Source: Candidatus Calescibacterium sp.
GTDB lineage: Bacteria; Calescibacteriota; Calescibacteriia; Calescibacteriales; Calescibacteriaceae
Direction: 5' to 3'
Assembly (NCBI GenBank): GCA_025060505.1
Contig: JANXBU010000020.1
Coordinates: forward strand, 1-32,081
Length of the DNA: 32,081 bases
Part shown: one piece after another, positions 24,044 through 31,898 of the stretch
Layout: each line of letters begins with the position of its first letter
Position numbering within the stretch: position 1 is the stretch's first letter
Made by a program: the position numbers and the translations under genes
Notes under the pieces: model-generated
Told to the model about the DNA's origin: nothing
Database searches by the model: none
The model's input: only the letters and a program-made list of their open reading frames with translations

Positions 24044-25480
24044 ATGCTTTTTAGTTCTTCGCCAGCTTACACGATTCTAATAAGATTGAAGTTCAAAAAC
24101 AGAGTTGGAATGCTCGGACTTGTGACTTCTGTAATTAACAATGCCGGTGGAGAGGTCAGAGGAATAATGCTTGTTGAGTCTGCGAGAGATTGGATAACCC
24201 GCGAGATACATGTAAATGTCAGAGATGGTGCTCATGCAAAAGAAGTAATCAAAAGTATTTCTCAAATTGAAGGTGTTATTGTTGAATCGGTTTCAGACAG
24301 AACATTCATCTCTCATATTGGAGGTAAGCTTGAAGTCATTTCAAAAAGAAAAATTTCAACATCAGAAGATCTTTCACGCATTTATACACCGGGAGTTGGC
24401 AGAGTTGTGAAAGCAATAGAGATGTATCCAGATACTGTTTTTACCCACACAATAAAATCAAACACTGTTGCTATTCTTACAGATGGTTCTGCAGTTCTTG
24501 GCTTTGGTAATGTTGGTCCTTACCCAGCTATACCAGTTATGGAAGGAAAAGCCGCTATAATGAAAGAATTCGCTGGAATAAATGGCTTTCCAATTTGTCT
24601 TGCAACGCAAGATGTTGATGAGATTGTATCAATTGTTCAGAAGATCTCACCGGTTTTTGGTGCTTTCAATCTTGAAGATATTGCAGCCCCAAGATGCTTT
24701 GAGATTGAAAGGAGACTCAGTGAAACCTTGGATGTTCCAGTTATGCACGATGATCAGCATGCGACAGCTATTGTGATTCTCGCCGCTCTTTTGAACTCTC
24801 TGAAAGTTGTTGGTAAGAATCTTTTTGATATAAAAATAGTCATAAACGGAATCGGTGCTGCTGGATATGCTACCGCTTCTTTGCTTTTAAAACTCGGTAT
24901 CAAAAACATGATTCTTTGCGACAAAAATGGAGCAATCGGTAGGAATGGAGAAAATGCTCTGAACGAATATCAGGTAAGTGTAGCTCAGTATACCAATGAA
25001 GAAAACTATCTTGGCGACCTAAAAGGTGCTCTCAAAGGTGCTGATGTGTTTATTGGACTCTCCGTTGGAAATATACTGAAGGCTGAGGATCTGAAAGTTA
25101 TGAACAAAGATGCTATTGTCTTTGCTCTCGCCAATCCTATCCCAGAGGTAAACCCCATTGAAGCAGAAAAGTATGTTAGGATCGTTGCTACTGGAAGATC
25201 GGATTTCCCAAATCAGATAAACAACGCAATAGTTTATCCCGGTTTCTTCAAAGGATTACTTCAATCAAGAGCTACAAAAATAAGCGATGATATGAAAATT
25301 GCTGCTGCGTATGCCATCTCACACCTTATAGATGACTCGGAACTTTATGAAGAGTACATAATACCTTCTATTTTTGATCTCAGAGTTGTAGATACAATTG
25401 CGGAAGCTGTTTCAGCAATAGCAATACGAGATGGCCTTGTAAGAAAAATAAACCCTGTCAAAGACATAGTTGAAATATAA
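24044..25480 (+). CDS. NAD(P)-dependent malic enzyme with N-terminal ACT domain
   Basis: Oxidatively decarboxylates malate to pyruvate. Residues ~8-90 form an ACT domain (ILIRLKFKNRVGMLGLVTSV), usually an amino-acid-sensing allosteric module. The malic domain has YTPGVGRVVKAI, the lysine region TIKSNTVAILTDGSAVLGFG, MEGKAAIMKEFA, DIAAPRCFEIE with metal ligands and DDQHATAIV. The NAD domain has GIGAAGYA. 478 residues. A short leader is likely, as AAATATGTATTT precedes the ATG. ACT-malic enzymes are known in several bacteria; the effector here is not evident. Confidence 0.92.
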   Translation: MLFSSSPAYTILIRLKFKNRVGMLGLVTSVINNAGGEVRGIMLVESARDWITREIHVNVRDGAHAKEVIKSISQIEGVIVESVSDRTFISHIGGKLEVISKRKISTSEDLSRIYTPGVGRVVKAIEMYPDTVFTHTIKSNTVAILTDGSAVLGFGNVGPYPAIPVMEGKAAIMKEFAGINGFPICLATQDVDEIVSIVQKISPVFGAFNLEDIAAPRCFEIERRLSETLDVPVMHDDQHATAIVILAALLNSLKVVGKNLFDIKIVINGIGAAGYATASLLLKLGIKNMILCDKNGAIGRNGENALNEYQVSVAQYTNEENYLGDLKGALKGADVFIGLSVGNILKAEDLKVMNKDAIVFALANPIPEVNPIEAEKYVRIVATGRSDFPNQINNAIVYPGFFKGLLQSRATKISDDMKIAAAYAISHLIDDSELYEEYIIPSIFDLRVVDTIAEAVSAIAIRDGLVRKINPVKDIVEI

Positions 25481-25526
25481 GTTTTAAGAAGAAGGATGAA
25501 AAAGCTTTAAGAAGAAAGATGAAAGA
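25481..25526 (+). repeat. Imperfect 23-base tandem duplication after the malic enzyme gene
   Basis: Units at 25481-25503 and 25504-25526 share TTTAAGAAGAA-GATGAAA and differ at three positions. The array starts immediately after the TAA of the malic enzyme gene and ends seven bases before the next ATG. Confidence 0.8.
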
Positions 25527-25532
25527 TTATGT

Positions 25533-26252
25533 ATGCTTGCAGATTTCATAGGAAAAAGAATCAGGGAACTCATATACGATCCTGAGCTCAAATATGAATT
25601 TCCGAAGTTCGTTTTTGATAGAATAATACAAAATGTAAGTGGCAATATACTAGATATAGGAACAGGCGATGGAATAAAGCTTAGGAATATTCTGAATTCC
25701 GTTCAGAATGTAAAACAAGTTTTTGCCACAGAAATAAATCCAAAAATGTATGAGATTGCAAAATCAAATCTCAATCAGTTCAATGTTTTGAAGGGCGATA
25801 TAAGAGACATAAACTTCCCAATCAAGTTTGATACCATTCTTATTTTTGAAGTTATTGAGCATGTTCACAATCCAGAATCTTTTTTGAAAAGAGCTGTTGA
25901 ACTTCTTGCTCCTGATGGAACTATGATTATTTCAACTCCGAACAGTTTTATTTATGATATATTTGACCAAACATATATTTGGCTTTACAAAACATTTGTA
26001 AATAGGAAATTTAAATATGAACAAGATGAAAACTCGTTAGGTCAAGCGCATGTTTGTGAAATGAACTTTATTCAACTCAATTACCTTCTCAGAAAATTCT
26101 TCCGCTCGTTTGAGGTGATTGGAATTTACCCACTTCATGGTGTTTTCAGAAAAATTTTCAGATCAGATCTTCTTGAGTATATAAACAAGAAGATAAATTT
26201 CATTCCTATATCATCAAGATTGTTAGCTATATGCAAACAACCAAAGATTTAA
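25533..26252 (+). CDS. Class I SAM-dependent methyltransferase
   Basis: 239 residues. Motif I NILDIGTGDGIKLRNIL is at about 37-53, an acidic strand end VFATEIN follows, and LIFEVIEHVHNPESFLKRAV (about 105-125) plus PDGTMIISTPN form motifs post-II and III. The pattern resembles UbiE/Methyltransf_11 and _23 enzymes, often acting on lipids or glycans. The substrate is unknown. The C-terminal part has basic, amphipathic stretches. It lies directly after the duplication and has no clear Shine-Dalgarno. Confidence 0.82.
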   Translation: MLADFIGKRIRELIYDPELKYEFPKFVFDRIIQNVSGNILDIGTGDGIKLRNILNSVQNVKQVFATEINPKMYEIAKSNLNQFNVLKGDIRDINFPIKFDTILIFEVIEHVHNPESFLKRAVELLAPDGTMIISTPNSFIYDIFDQTYIWLYKTFVNRKFKYEQDENSLGQAHVCEMNFIQLNYLLRKFFRSFEVIGIYPLHGVFRKIFRSDLLEYINKKINFIPISSRLLAICKQPKI

Positions 26253-26811
26253 GTTAAAGATTTTTGTAATTTCATTGATTTGTTTTATATGATCTCTTGA
26301 TTTCTTTTTGATGCTTGCTGTTTGCTTTGTCTAATATCTGATAGCCTAATAAGTGTTTTTGTCTTTGACTTGCAAAAAGTTTTATAAACTTAAAGTCGGA
26401 CACAAATTCTGAATGAATATCAAACATCAGAAGGTATTTTTGTACACAGCACCTGTTGTTGGTCTGGATGATTTTTCTTTCTTTAGATACGGATATTGAT
26501 TTGTCTTAATTACGCATGACCATGAACAGATACAAAAACAAAGTTGTAAAATCTCATATATTAGTCTTAATTATACACGACCATAATTACGCGACCGTTT
26601 GCAGAGATTTTTGGCTTTCATACTTTTCAAAAGATTACATATTTTTGCGATACAGATGAACAAATTGTTTTTTATTGTTTTGCAAGATTCTCTGGTAAGA
26701 AGTTCAAATAATAAAATCGTTGATAGATCTGTGTAATTCAAGAATAATTTTCTGTTTATGTGATATACCTTGAGCAAAGTTTAAGCGGAGTATTGGAACG
26801 GTTTGTTAAGA
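26253..26811. other. Intergenic region with repeated TAATTA..CGACC elements
   Basis: About 560 bases between convergent genes, without a recognised gene. Related 21-base copies starting GTCTTAATTA lie at 26503-26523 and 26564-26584 (three differences), and a shorter third copy, TAATTACGCGACC, at 26584-26596. A 28-codon frame at 26414-26500 and a 68-codon minus frame at 26571-26777 look non-coding: no family match and no ribosome-binding site. Confidence 0.5.
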
Positions 26812-28044
26812 TTACAAGAACCTTAGGATTGTCAATTCAAATGCTCTGACTGCTGAGATCATAGAGGCTTGCAGAACGCTTTCTTTCAATGTGAGCTCCA
26901 CAGAAGCTTGTGGCATATCTATATCTTCTATTTCAGATTTTCGTATTGTCTCCTCGGCTTTGATATTGCTCAGAAGATCGAATCTTTTTTCTATAAAGTT
27001 TATTTTTTCTCCGATTTTTGCTCTGAGTGAGCTTACGAGCTCATATGTTTTTTCTATTTCAAGAACTGCTGATCTGAGAAGATCCTGAGTGTTTCCTTCC
27101 CTTCTGAATCTCAGAATGTCTATCAGATCTTTCAATGTTGTTAGGACTCCGCCTTTTCCTTCTTTTATGTCTCCGAAAATTTCTCTTCCGTCAGATGTTA
27201 TTTCAACCAGAGCTGACTGAACCTCTATTGAAAGATTTGATCCATTGCCTTGATATTCTGGAATTCCATCTCCTCCGAGCTCTGATATGAGCCCCATGTT
27301 ATCTTGAACTATGGAAAATTTGAAACCGGGATTTGGAGAAAAAACTCTTAATTTTCCGTCGGAAGATGTTGAAGCAAGAACAAGTCCTCCCCCAGCAGTA
27401 TTTATTTTGTTTGCCACATCAGATATTGTATCGCTCCCAAGATACTGAACTTCTGTTGAAAATATCTGATTTCCAAGATTATCATACACAAGAATTTTGA
27501 ATCTTCCTTCTTTTATTTTAAGTGTTTCTTCTATTTTTCCGGTTATTCCTTTTTGTGATTCCCAGCTTTCTTGTTTTTCAACTTCGTTATCGTAATATGG
27601 TTTTCTGTAAGATGTTCCTATTGGAACTGTTCTGCTTCCTCCAAATATAAATCTTCCTCTTACAGATGTATTTGAAAGTTCTACTGCTTGATTGAAAAGC
27701 TCTTCAACAGCGCTGGCAAGAGAACCGAATTCTTCGTTCGTTGAAGAGTCAAGACCTCTTTCTGCGTGAAGTTTTGCTTTTGCAAGAATATTCGATATTT
27801 TATCTAAAACATCTTCTTTTGCTCTCAGAAAATGTAAAACTTCGTTTGCATCTGAAATATCTCTTGAAAGCTTTGATATTCTTATCTCAATGCTCCTTGA
27901 TGTGGAGTATTCAGATGGACTATCAGACGGCTTGAGAATTCTAATACCAGATGATATTCTCTTTTGAAGCTCAAGAACAGAAGTTTGATTTTTAGCTATG
28001 TCTTCTTTTCTTGTTTCGAAAACAAATCTTGTAGGAACTCTCAT
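26812..28044 (-). CDS. flgL: Flagellar hook-associated protein 3, FlgL
   Basis: 410-residue junction protein between hook and filament. The flagellin-like N-terminal coiled coil includes LQKRISSGIRILKPSDSPSE and a helix containing RDISDANEVLHFLRAKEDVLDKI, then GRFIFGGSRT, typical of FlgL. The C-terminal helix ends ISAVRAFELTILRFL, the D0 domain. The middle (~150-290) is strand-rich and variable. The ATG at 28044 has a strong Shine-Dalgarno AAGGAGGAAAAG and overlaps the stop of a small ORF, which follows flgK. Confidence 0.92.
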   Translation of the reverse strand: MRVPTRFVFETRKEDIAKNQTSVLELQKRISSGIRILKPSDSPSEYSTSRSIEIRISKLSRDISDANEVLHFLRAKEDVLDKISNILAKAKLHAERGLDSSTNEEFGSLASAVEELFNQAVELSNTSVRGRFIFGGSRTVPIGTSYRKPYYDNEVEKQESWESQKGITGKIEETLKIKEGRFKILVYDNLGNQIFSTEVQYLGSDTISDVANKINTAGGGLVLASTSSDGKLRVFSPNPGFKFSIVQDNMGLISELGGDGIPEYQGNGSNLSIEVQSALVEITSDGREIFGDIKEGKGGVLTTLKDLIDILRFRREGNTQDLLRSAVLEIEKTYELVSSLRAKIGEKINFIEKRFDLLSNIKAEETIRKSEIEDIDMPQASVELTLKESVLQASMISAVRAFELTILRFL

Positions 28045-28130
28045 TTCTTTTCCTCCTTTTGTTTCAGGTTTTCCTTTTTGTCTTCCTCTGCTGTTTTTGT
28101 TGCTATCATGTATCTATTTTCATGTTTCAT
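28041..28130 (-). CDS. 29-residue charged small protein between flgK and flgL
   Basis: An AGGAGGTTAGCT Shine-Dalgarno, formed by the end of flgK, precedes an ATG at 28130 with ideal spacing. The 29-codon frame ends at TGA (28041-28043), which overlaps the flgL ATG (ATGA). The product begins MKHENRYMIATKTAEEDKK and is strongly charged, lysine/glutamate-rich, without a hydrophobic segment. It could be a small protein or a coupling leader that brings ribosomes to flgL. No family is recognised. Confidence 0.6.
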   Translation of the reverse strand: MKHENRYMIATKTAEEDKKENLKQKEEKK

Positions 28131-28134
28131 AGAG

Positions 28135-29850
28135 CTAACCTCCTGCCAAGTTCAATATGGTTATAAGCATTTCGTCTGCTATTCTCACAACTCTTGAGGA
28201 AGCTTCAAAGGCTCTTTGGAACTGAATTGTTCTTATGAATTCTTCATCAAGGGAGACTCCGGATCTCTGCTGTATTTCCCTTTCAAGTGTGTCAACTGCA
28301 AGTTTTCGTGCTGAGAACTCAACATCAACAAAGGAAACAGAGTTAGCAATTTCGCTTTGTATATCTATATATATATCAGAAAATGTTCTTGTTCCGTCAA
28401 CTTTCTTGGTTTTCAATGCAGCAAATTCCAAAGCTAAATCATTTAGATAAGGTGAAGATGGATCGGATGACGAAGCTACAAGTCTTGGGTCTTCTTTGAA
28501 TATGCTCTCTACATCTATGTCAAATACGTTTTTCCCAACAAGCAGTGTATCGATTCCGAGAGCAACAGAAAGTCCGCCAGTGTCTTCAAATATATCAAAT
28601 CTATATCCGTTTTGTGCTTGGAGGTTTAGTTTGTAGTCAGGTGTTATTGTTGCGTTTACGTAGCCGTTATTTCCGGAAGCACTATTTATCAGGGAAGCTA
28701 TGTTTGCTATTCCGTCTACATCTGGGTCATAATTTACAGTAAATATTGTTGCAAGGTTTCCGGATTCATCATACACGGCAATTGAAATTTTTCCAGCTTG
28801 AGCGTTGTAGGGAAGACCTGCGGAATTTATAGGTGTGAATGAATCAGAAGCTGAGTAGGTTGATGTTGCGGATTTAATATGAGATATTCCAACTCCTCTT
28901 GCTTGAATTGAGCCAATCATCTGAACTATTTGCCTTGCGAACGCATTTAGTTTTATTATTATGTCTGGTAAAACCTTGTCTCTGATCTTTATTGTTCCGC
29001 CAATTGCACCGCTTGTTATGAAGGGGGTTATGTTCCATATATGTCCTTTCCCATCAACATAGCTAACCTTGTACAGAGCTTCTGAATCTTGTACAACTTT
29101 TGCTTTGTTATTCGGGTCAACCTCAACTCTGAGTTCGAAGTTTCTATCTCTATCAACAAGAACGTGTCCTCCACCTTTGATATAAACATTTATCATTCCA
29201 TTTTCTGTCTCAAAGGTGTTTATGTCTATAAGTTCGGAAAGTTTTCTTATGAGTAGATCTCTTTTGTCTTTGAGTTCGTTGGCGTTTTCCTTTGCTGCTT
29301 CGAACTCTGCTATTTTTTTGTTCAACAAAGCTATGTCTTTTATTATAGAGTTTATCTCTTTGACATACTGAGATATCGATTTGTTTGCATCAAGGCGAAT
29401 TGATGCTAAGTTTTCTGCGGTTTCCCTTAATCTGAAAGTGAAAGCTTGTGCTTTGAGAACAACGTTCTGTCTTAGAGCAGGGGCTTCTGGGTTTGTTGAG
29501 AGTTCTTCAAATGCGTTCAGAAATTCATCAAGCTCGTTGAGCAACCCAGATCCTTCTGTGTCTGAAAACAAAGATTCTATTCTTTTCAGTAAATCTCTTT
29601 GGGTTTCAAAATCTTTTAGGATCTGCATTTCAAAATGCATCCTTCTTTCAAGGAAAAAATACCTTTCTCTTTTTGCTCCCTCAAAAAGAACTCCAACCTG
29701 ACTTGGCGGAAGAGGACTCAGTAGCGGAGTTTGTCTTGTATATCCCTCTGTTTCAGCATTGTTTATATTGCGGGACGTTATCTCCAGCGCTGATCTTGAA
29801 GCAAAAAGTCCATTCTTCCCGCCAAGAAGTATTTCTCTTATAGTAGCCAC
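28135..29850 (-). CDS. flgK: Flagellar hook-associated protein 1, FlgK
   Basis: 571 residues, normal for FlgK, which caps the hook and joins it to FlgL. The N-terminal signature is ILLGGKNGLFASRSALEITSRNINNAETEGYTRQ in the D0/D1 region, split here as LLGGKNGLFASRSALEI and SRNINNAETEGYTRQ. The C-terminal helix has SGVSLDEEFIRTIQFQRAFE and ends ADEMLITILNLAGG, as in other FlgK proteins. The start is GTG at 29850; no ATG fits. A TATAAAAGA lies directly before the GTG with no Shine-Dalgarno, suggesting leaderless translation from a sigma-28-like promoter. Confidence 0.93.
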   Translation of the reverse strand: MATIREILLGGKNGLFASRSALEITSRNINNAETEGYTRQTPLLSPLPPSQVGVLFEGAKRERYFFLERRMHFEMQILKDFETQRDLLKRIESLFSDTEGSGLLNELDEFLNAFEELSTNPEAPALRQNVVLKAQAFTFRLRETAENLASIRLDANKSISQYVKEINSIIKDIALLNKKIAEFEAAKENANELKDKRDLLIRKLSELIDINTFETENGMINVYIKGGGHVLVDRDRNFELRVEVDPNNKAKVVQDSEALYKVSYVDGKGHIWNITPFITSGAIGGTIKIRDKVLPDIIIKLNAFARQIVQMIGSIQARGVGISHIKSATSTYSASDSFTPINSAGLPYNAQAGKISIAVYDESGNLATIFTVNYDPDVDGIANIASLINSASGNNGYVNATITPDYKLNLQAQNGYRFDIFEDTGGLSVALGIDTLLVGKNVFDIDVESIFKEDPRLVASSSDPSSPYLNDLALEFAALKTKKVDGTRTFSDIYIDIQSEIANSVSFVDVEFSARKLAVDTLEREIQQRSGVSLDEEFIRTIQFQRAFEASSRVVRIADEMLITILNLAGG

Positions 29851-29860
29851 TCTTTTATAT

Positions 29861-29888
29861 AAATCGGAATAAATTCGTTTTTGTTTTA
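29861..29888 (-). promoter_or_regulatory. Sigma-28 (FliA)-like promoter of flgK
   Basis: On the minus strand TAAA (29885-29888), a 16-base spacer and TCCGATTT (29861-29868) resemble the flagellar sigma-28 consensus TAAA-N15-GCCGATAA, matching CCGAT and TAAA. It ends ten bases before the flgK GTG, so the leader would be very short. flgKL are class III-type genes in many bacteria, which fits. Confidence 0.5.
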
Positions 29889-29933
29889 CTAAACTGAACG
29901 CATTTGATTTCTATGAGCTCTGTTTTTACTATA

Positions 29934-30290
29934 TTATGATTTTCCATCAGCTGTTAAAATTTCAAGCTCTTTTATAAAATGCTCAACTTTTTTTATCATC
30001 TCATCAAAATAATTGATCTGATATGTGATATTTTTTATGTTGTTGAGGATGGAGTTGATTTGTTTTATCTCCTCATTTATTTTGATTTCATTTGGTTTCC
30101 ATATATATGGTTCTCCTATCTTCAGCTGTCCGCTTTCAAATCTTTTCCTGTAATCTTCAAACATCTCTGGTATTTCTTTCTTAAACTCCAGTGCGAGTCC
30201 AGCACCCATAACTCCATGAGTGTTGATTGTATTGACTACCGTTTCACAATCTGTTTCAAATATACTACCTTTTTTGAATATAACTTCCAT
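29934..30290 (-). CDS. Truncated macro-domain (ADP-ribose-binding) protein, DarG-like N-terminus
   Basis: 118 residues. The first ~65 match the N-terminal half of DarG-type macro domains: KKGSIFETDCETVVNTINTHGVMGAGLALEFKK with the ADP-ribose loop NTHGVMGAGLA, then MFEDYRKRFESGQLKIGEPYIW. After this the expected second half (another loop and the ribose-binding helix) is replaced by ~50 residues of helical sequence, mostly isoleucine, asparagine and lysine. It may be a degraded gene, an internal deletion or a fusion. Macro domains of this type reverse DNA ADP-ribosylation by DarT. A DarT toxin is not adjacent. TATAAT lies ~25 bases upstream of the ATG. Confidence 0.7.
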   Translation of the reverse strand: MEVIFKKGSIFETDCETVVNTINTHGVMGAGLALEFKKEIPEMFEDYRKRFESGQLKIGEPYIWKPNEIKINEEIKQINSILNNIKNITYQINYFDEMIKKVEHFIKELEILTADGKS

Positions 30291-30642
30291 CTGTTTTTCT
30301 GTTTATGATATATTATACAATATTTTATGATTCTTTTTGCTTCGTTGAAACTATATGAATTGCAAGTAATCTTTGATTTTCTTATCACTCCATCTGAGTA
30401 TTTGAAACTGAGCGATTCTTTTTATGCGGCTCACATATGATTTTTGTTAGATTTTAGACTATGCTCGTATCCGTAAGAAATTTTCTATTGAGAAATAACG
30501 AATTTGTTTGGCTGCCTCTGAAAGAGTACCTTACAAAAATCACCAAGAATCCTTTAGAGCGTATTTTTGACATACCGAGGCATTACCGAGATGGAAACTT
30601 TTGGTAAAGCATTTAAATAACAAAAATTTTTATGTGTTTAAT
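30291..30642. other. Intergenic region with one possible short plus-strand ORF
   Basis: About 350 bases between the macro-domain gene and the HhH gene. A plus-strand frame at 30461-30607 encodes 48 residues, including PLKEYLTKITKNPLERIF and DIPRHYRDGNFW, which look protein-like. No ribosome-binding site is seen and the peptide stops abruptly, so it may be a fragment of a decayed gene. A promoter for the minus-strand macro gene (TATAAT) lies at its left edge. Confidence 0.4.
30461..30607 (+). CDS. Possible 48-residue ORF or gene fragment
   Basis: ATG at 30461, TAA at 30605-30607. The residue composition is protein-like, with a basic N-terminus (VRNFLLRNNEFVWLPL) and a C-terminus ending DGNFW. 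No family is recognised and no Shine-Dalgarno is present. Kept because neither strand offers another explanation for the region. Confidence 0.25.
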   Translation: MLVSVRNFLLRNNEFVWLPLKEYLTKITKNPLERIFDIPRHYRDGNFW

Positions 30643-31002
30643 TCAATCACAGTACTTGCTTACTGTAAAGACATTGGAAATTTTGTTTAAGGTAGCAGGT
30701 CCAACACCTTCTACGGAATCAAGTTCTTCTATGGACTCAATCCCGTAATTTCTGATATAATCATAGACTTTTTCTGCTGTTTTCCTTTGAATCACTATCT
30801 GCAAGACACCGATTAGATATTCTTCATCAATACAGTTCAGGGGAACTTTTTGCTGATAACAAAAGAAATGTGTGGTATGCTTATCTGGAAGACTTACAGG
30901 ACATTTATGACTTATCATATTTGGTAAAACGAAAAATAAAAGGGATAGGATGCTTAGTGCAAAGAAACCAATAAAGTAGTTAGTATTTTGTATGATCTTC
31001 AT
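30643..31002 (-). CDS. Membrane-anchored helix-hairpin-helix protein (ComEA-like)
   Basis: 119 residues from the ATG at 31002 (a TTG four codons upstream is also in frame). Residues ~9-30 form one hydrophobic helix (FIGFFALSILSLLFFVLP). The C-terminal half resembles ComEA-type tandem helix-hairpin-helix domains, with NCIDEEYLIGVLQIVI and then IESIEELDSVEGVGPATLNK, where GVG is the hairpin. ComEA-type proteins bind incoming DNA at the membrane during transformation. The gene follows ruvC by only 21 bases (9 from the TTG), so the two are probably co-transcribed. Short for ComEA and lacking the linker, so the role is tentative. Confidence 0.55.
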   Translation of the reverse strand: MKIIQNTNYFIGFFALSILSLLFFVLPNMISHKCPVSLPDKHTTHFFCYQQKVPLNCIDEEYLIGVLQIVIQRKTAEKVYDYIRNYGIESIEELDSVEGVGPATLNKISNVFTVSKYCD

Positions 31003-31023
31003 TGAGTTGAGCAATCTACAAAT

Positions 31024-31551
31024 TTACTTGTAGAATGAACTTAGTGCTATTGCTATTGCATCTGTTATGTGGTGCGGTATGTTGCCATTGAGCTTCTTAC
31101 CACTGCTCAAAGATAGCTTTTTGAGTACATACTTACCAATTTTGTCTTTGTCTGCGTATCTGTCTCCGGATATTTTGCTTTTTATAAAAAGAGGTGAGAG
31201 TATGTCAACAGTAACTTTTTTCCGTCTAGATACTTCAATACATGTTCCTATGACCATTCCTAATTTGAGGGCAGCAGATGGATCTTTCCATACAAAAACA
31301 GATTCCATAGCGCATAAGTCTGGTTTGAATTTATTCAGTATTTTTTGTACCTCGCAGCTTATTTCAGACAATCTTTGAGATACATCTTTATCATCGGATG
31401 TTGTTATGAGACCAAAAGAAATCAGGGTGTATTTTTGGCTTTTTGGATGCTTTTTACCGTTTTTATTGCTGTTTGTTTCTTTCCCATTTTTGCTTTCCAA
31501 AACAGCCCATCCTAGTTCTCTTAGTCCAGGATCTATTCCTAAAACTCTCAT
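31024..31551 (-). CDS. ruvC: Crossover junction endodeoxyribonuclease RuvC
   Basis: Holliday-junction resolvase. Starting at ATG 31551 puts the first catalytic aspartate at D7 (GIDPG), as in E. coli; a TTG at 31557 would add two residues and is not preferred. E83 in CAMESVFVW is the second metal ligand, and HHITDAIAIA at 160-169 holds the third and fourth. KLGMVIGTCIEV matches the dimer helix. 175 residues. A lysine/asparagine-rich insert of about 18 residues (~21-40) in the first hairpin is unusual. TAAAAT ends seven bases before the ATG. ruvA and ruvB are not adjacent. Confidence 0.94.
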   Translation of the reverse strand: MRVLGIDPGLRELGWAVLESKNGKETNSNKNGKKHPKSQKYTLISFGLITTSDDKDVSQRLSEISCEVQKILNKFKPDLCAMESVFVWKDPSAALKLGMVIGTCIEVSRRKKVTVDILSPLFIKSKISGDRYADKDKIGKYVLKKLSLSSGKKLNGNIPHHITDAIAIALSSFYK

Positions 31552-31898
31552 ATACAAAATTTTAAAATTTCTGTTCCGTGTTTCTTGTTGTAAAGTTTTT
31601 TCTGATGCGTAGATTTGATGCTTTGTTGGTATTAACGGAAGTATATTTTAGAAGTTTTTGATTGTTATTGATCTGTTGCAATCATGCGATACCATCAGGC
31701 TAAAAAATATCGGGTTCTGAAAATTAAAGACGTTTCATTCTTCCAACAAGGCAGATGTTGATGTCTTGTACAGTATTTTCTGTTTGATGCGGGTATGAAT
31801 TTTGTAGATTTACTATGAATTTTTGCTATGACAGGATAAAATCTTAGAATATCGGAACTGAAACGAATTCTGTCTAATATAACAAAGGTTTGATTTGA
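31552..31898. other. Intergenic region, no gene recognised
   Basis: About 350 bases between ruvC and the Rpn-type gene tail, both on the minus strand. Only very short frames occur, such as one of 25 codons from 31684. No tRNA, strong hairpin or repeat is seen. The ruvC promoter (TAAAAT at about 31559-31564, minus strand) lies at its left edge. Confidence 0.5.

Noticed and set aside
26414-26500. 28-codon plus-strand frame in the gap after the methyltransferase gene
   Set aside because: No ribosome-binding site and no known family; likely chance.
26571-26777. 68-codon minus-strand frame
   Set aside because: Biased, low-complexity peptide with no motif, overlapping the intergenic repeats.
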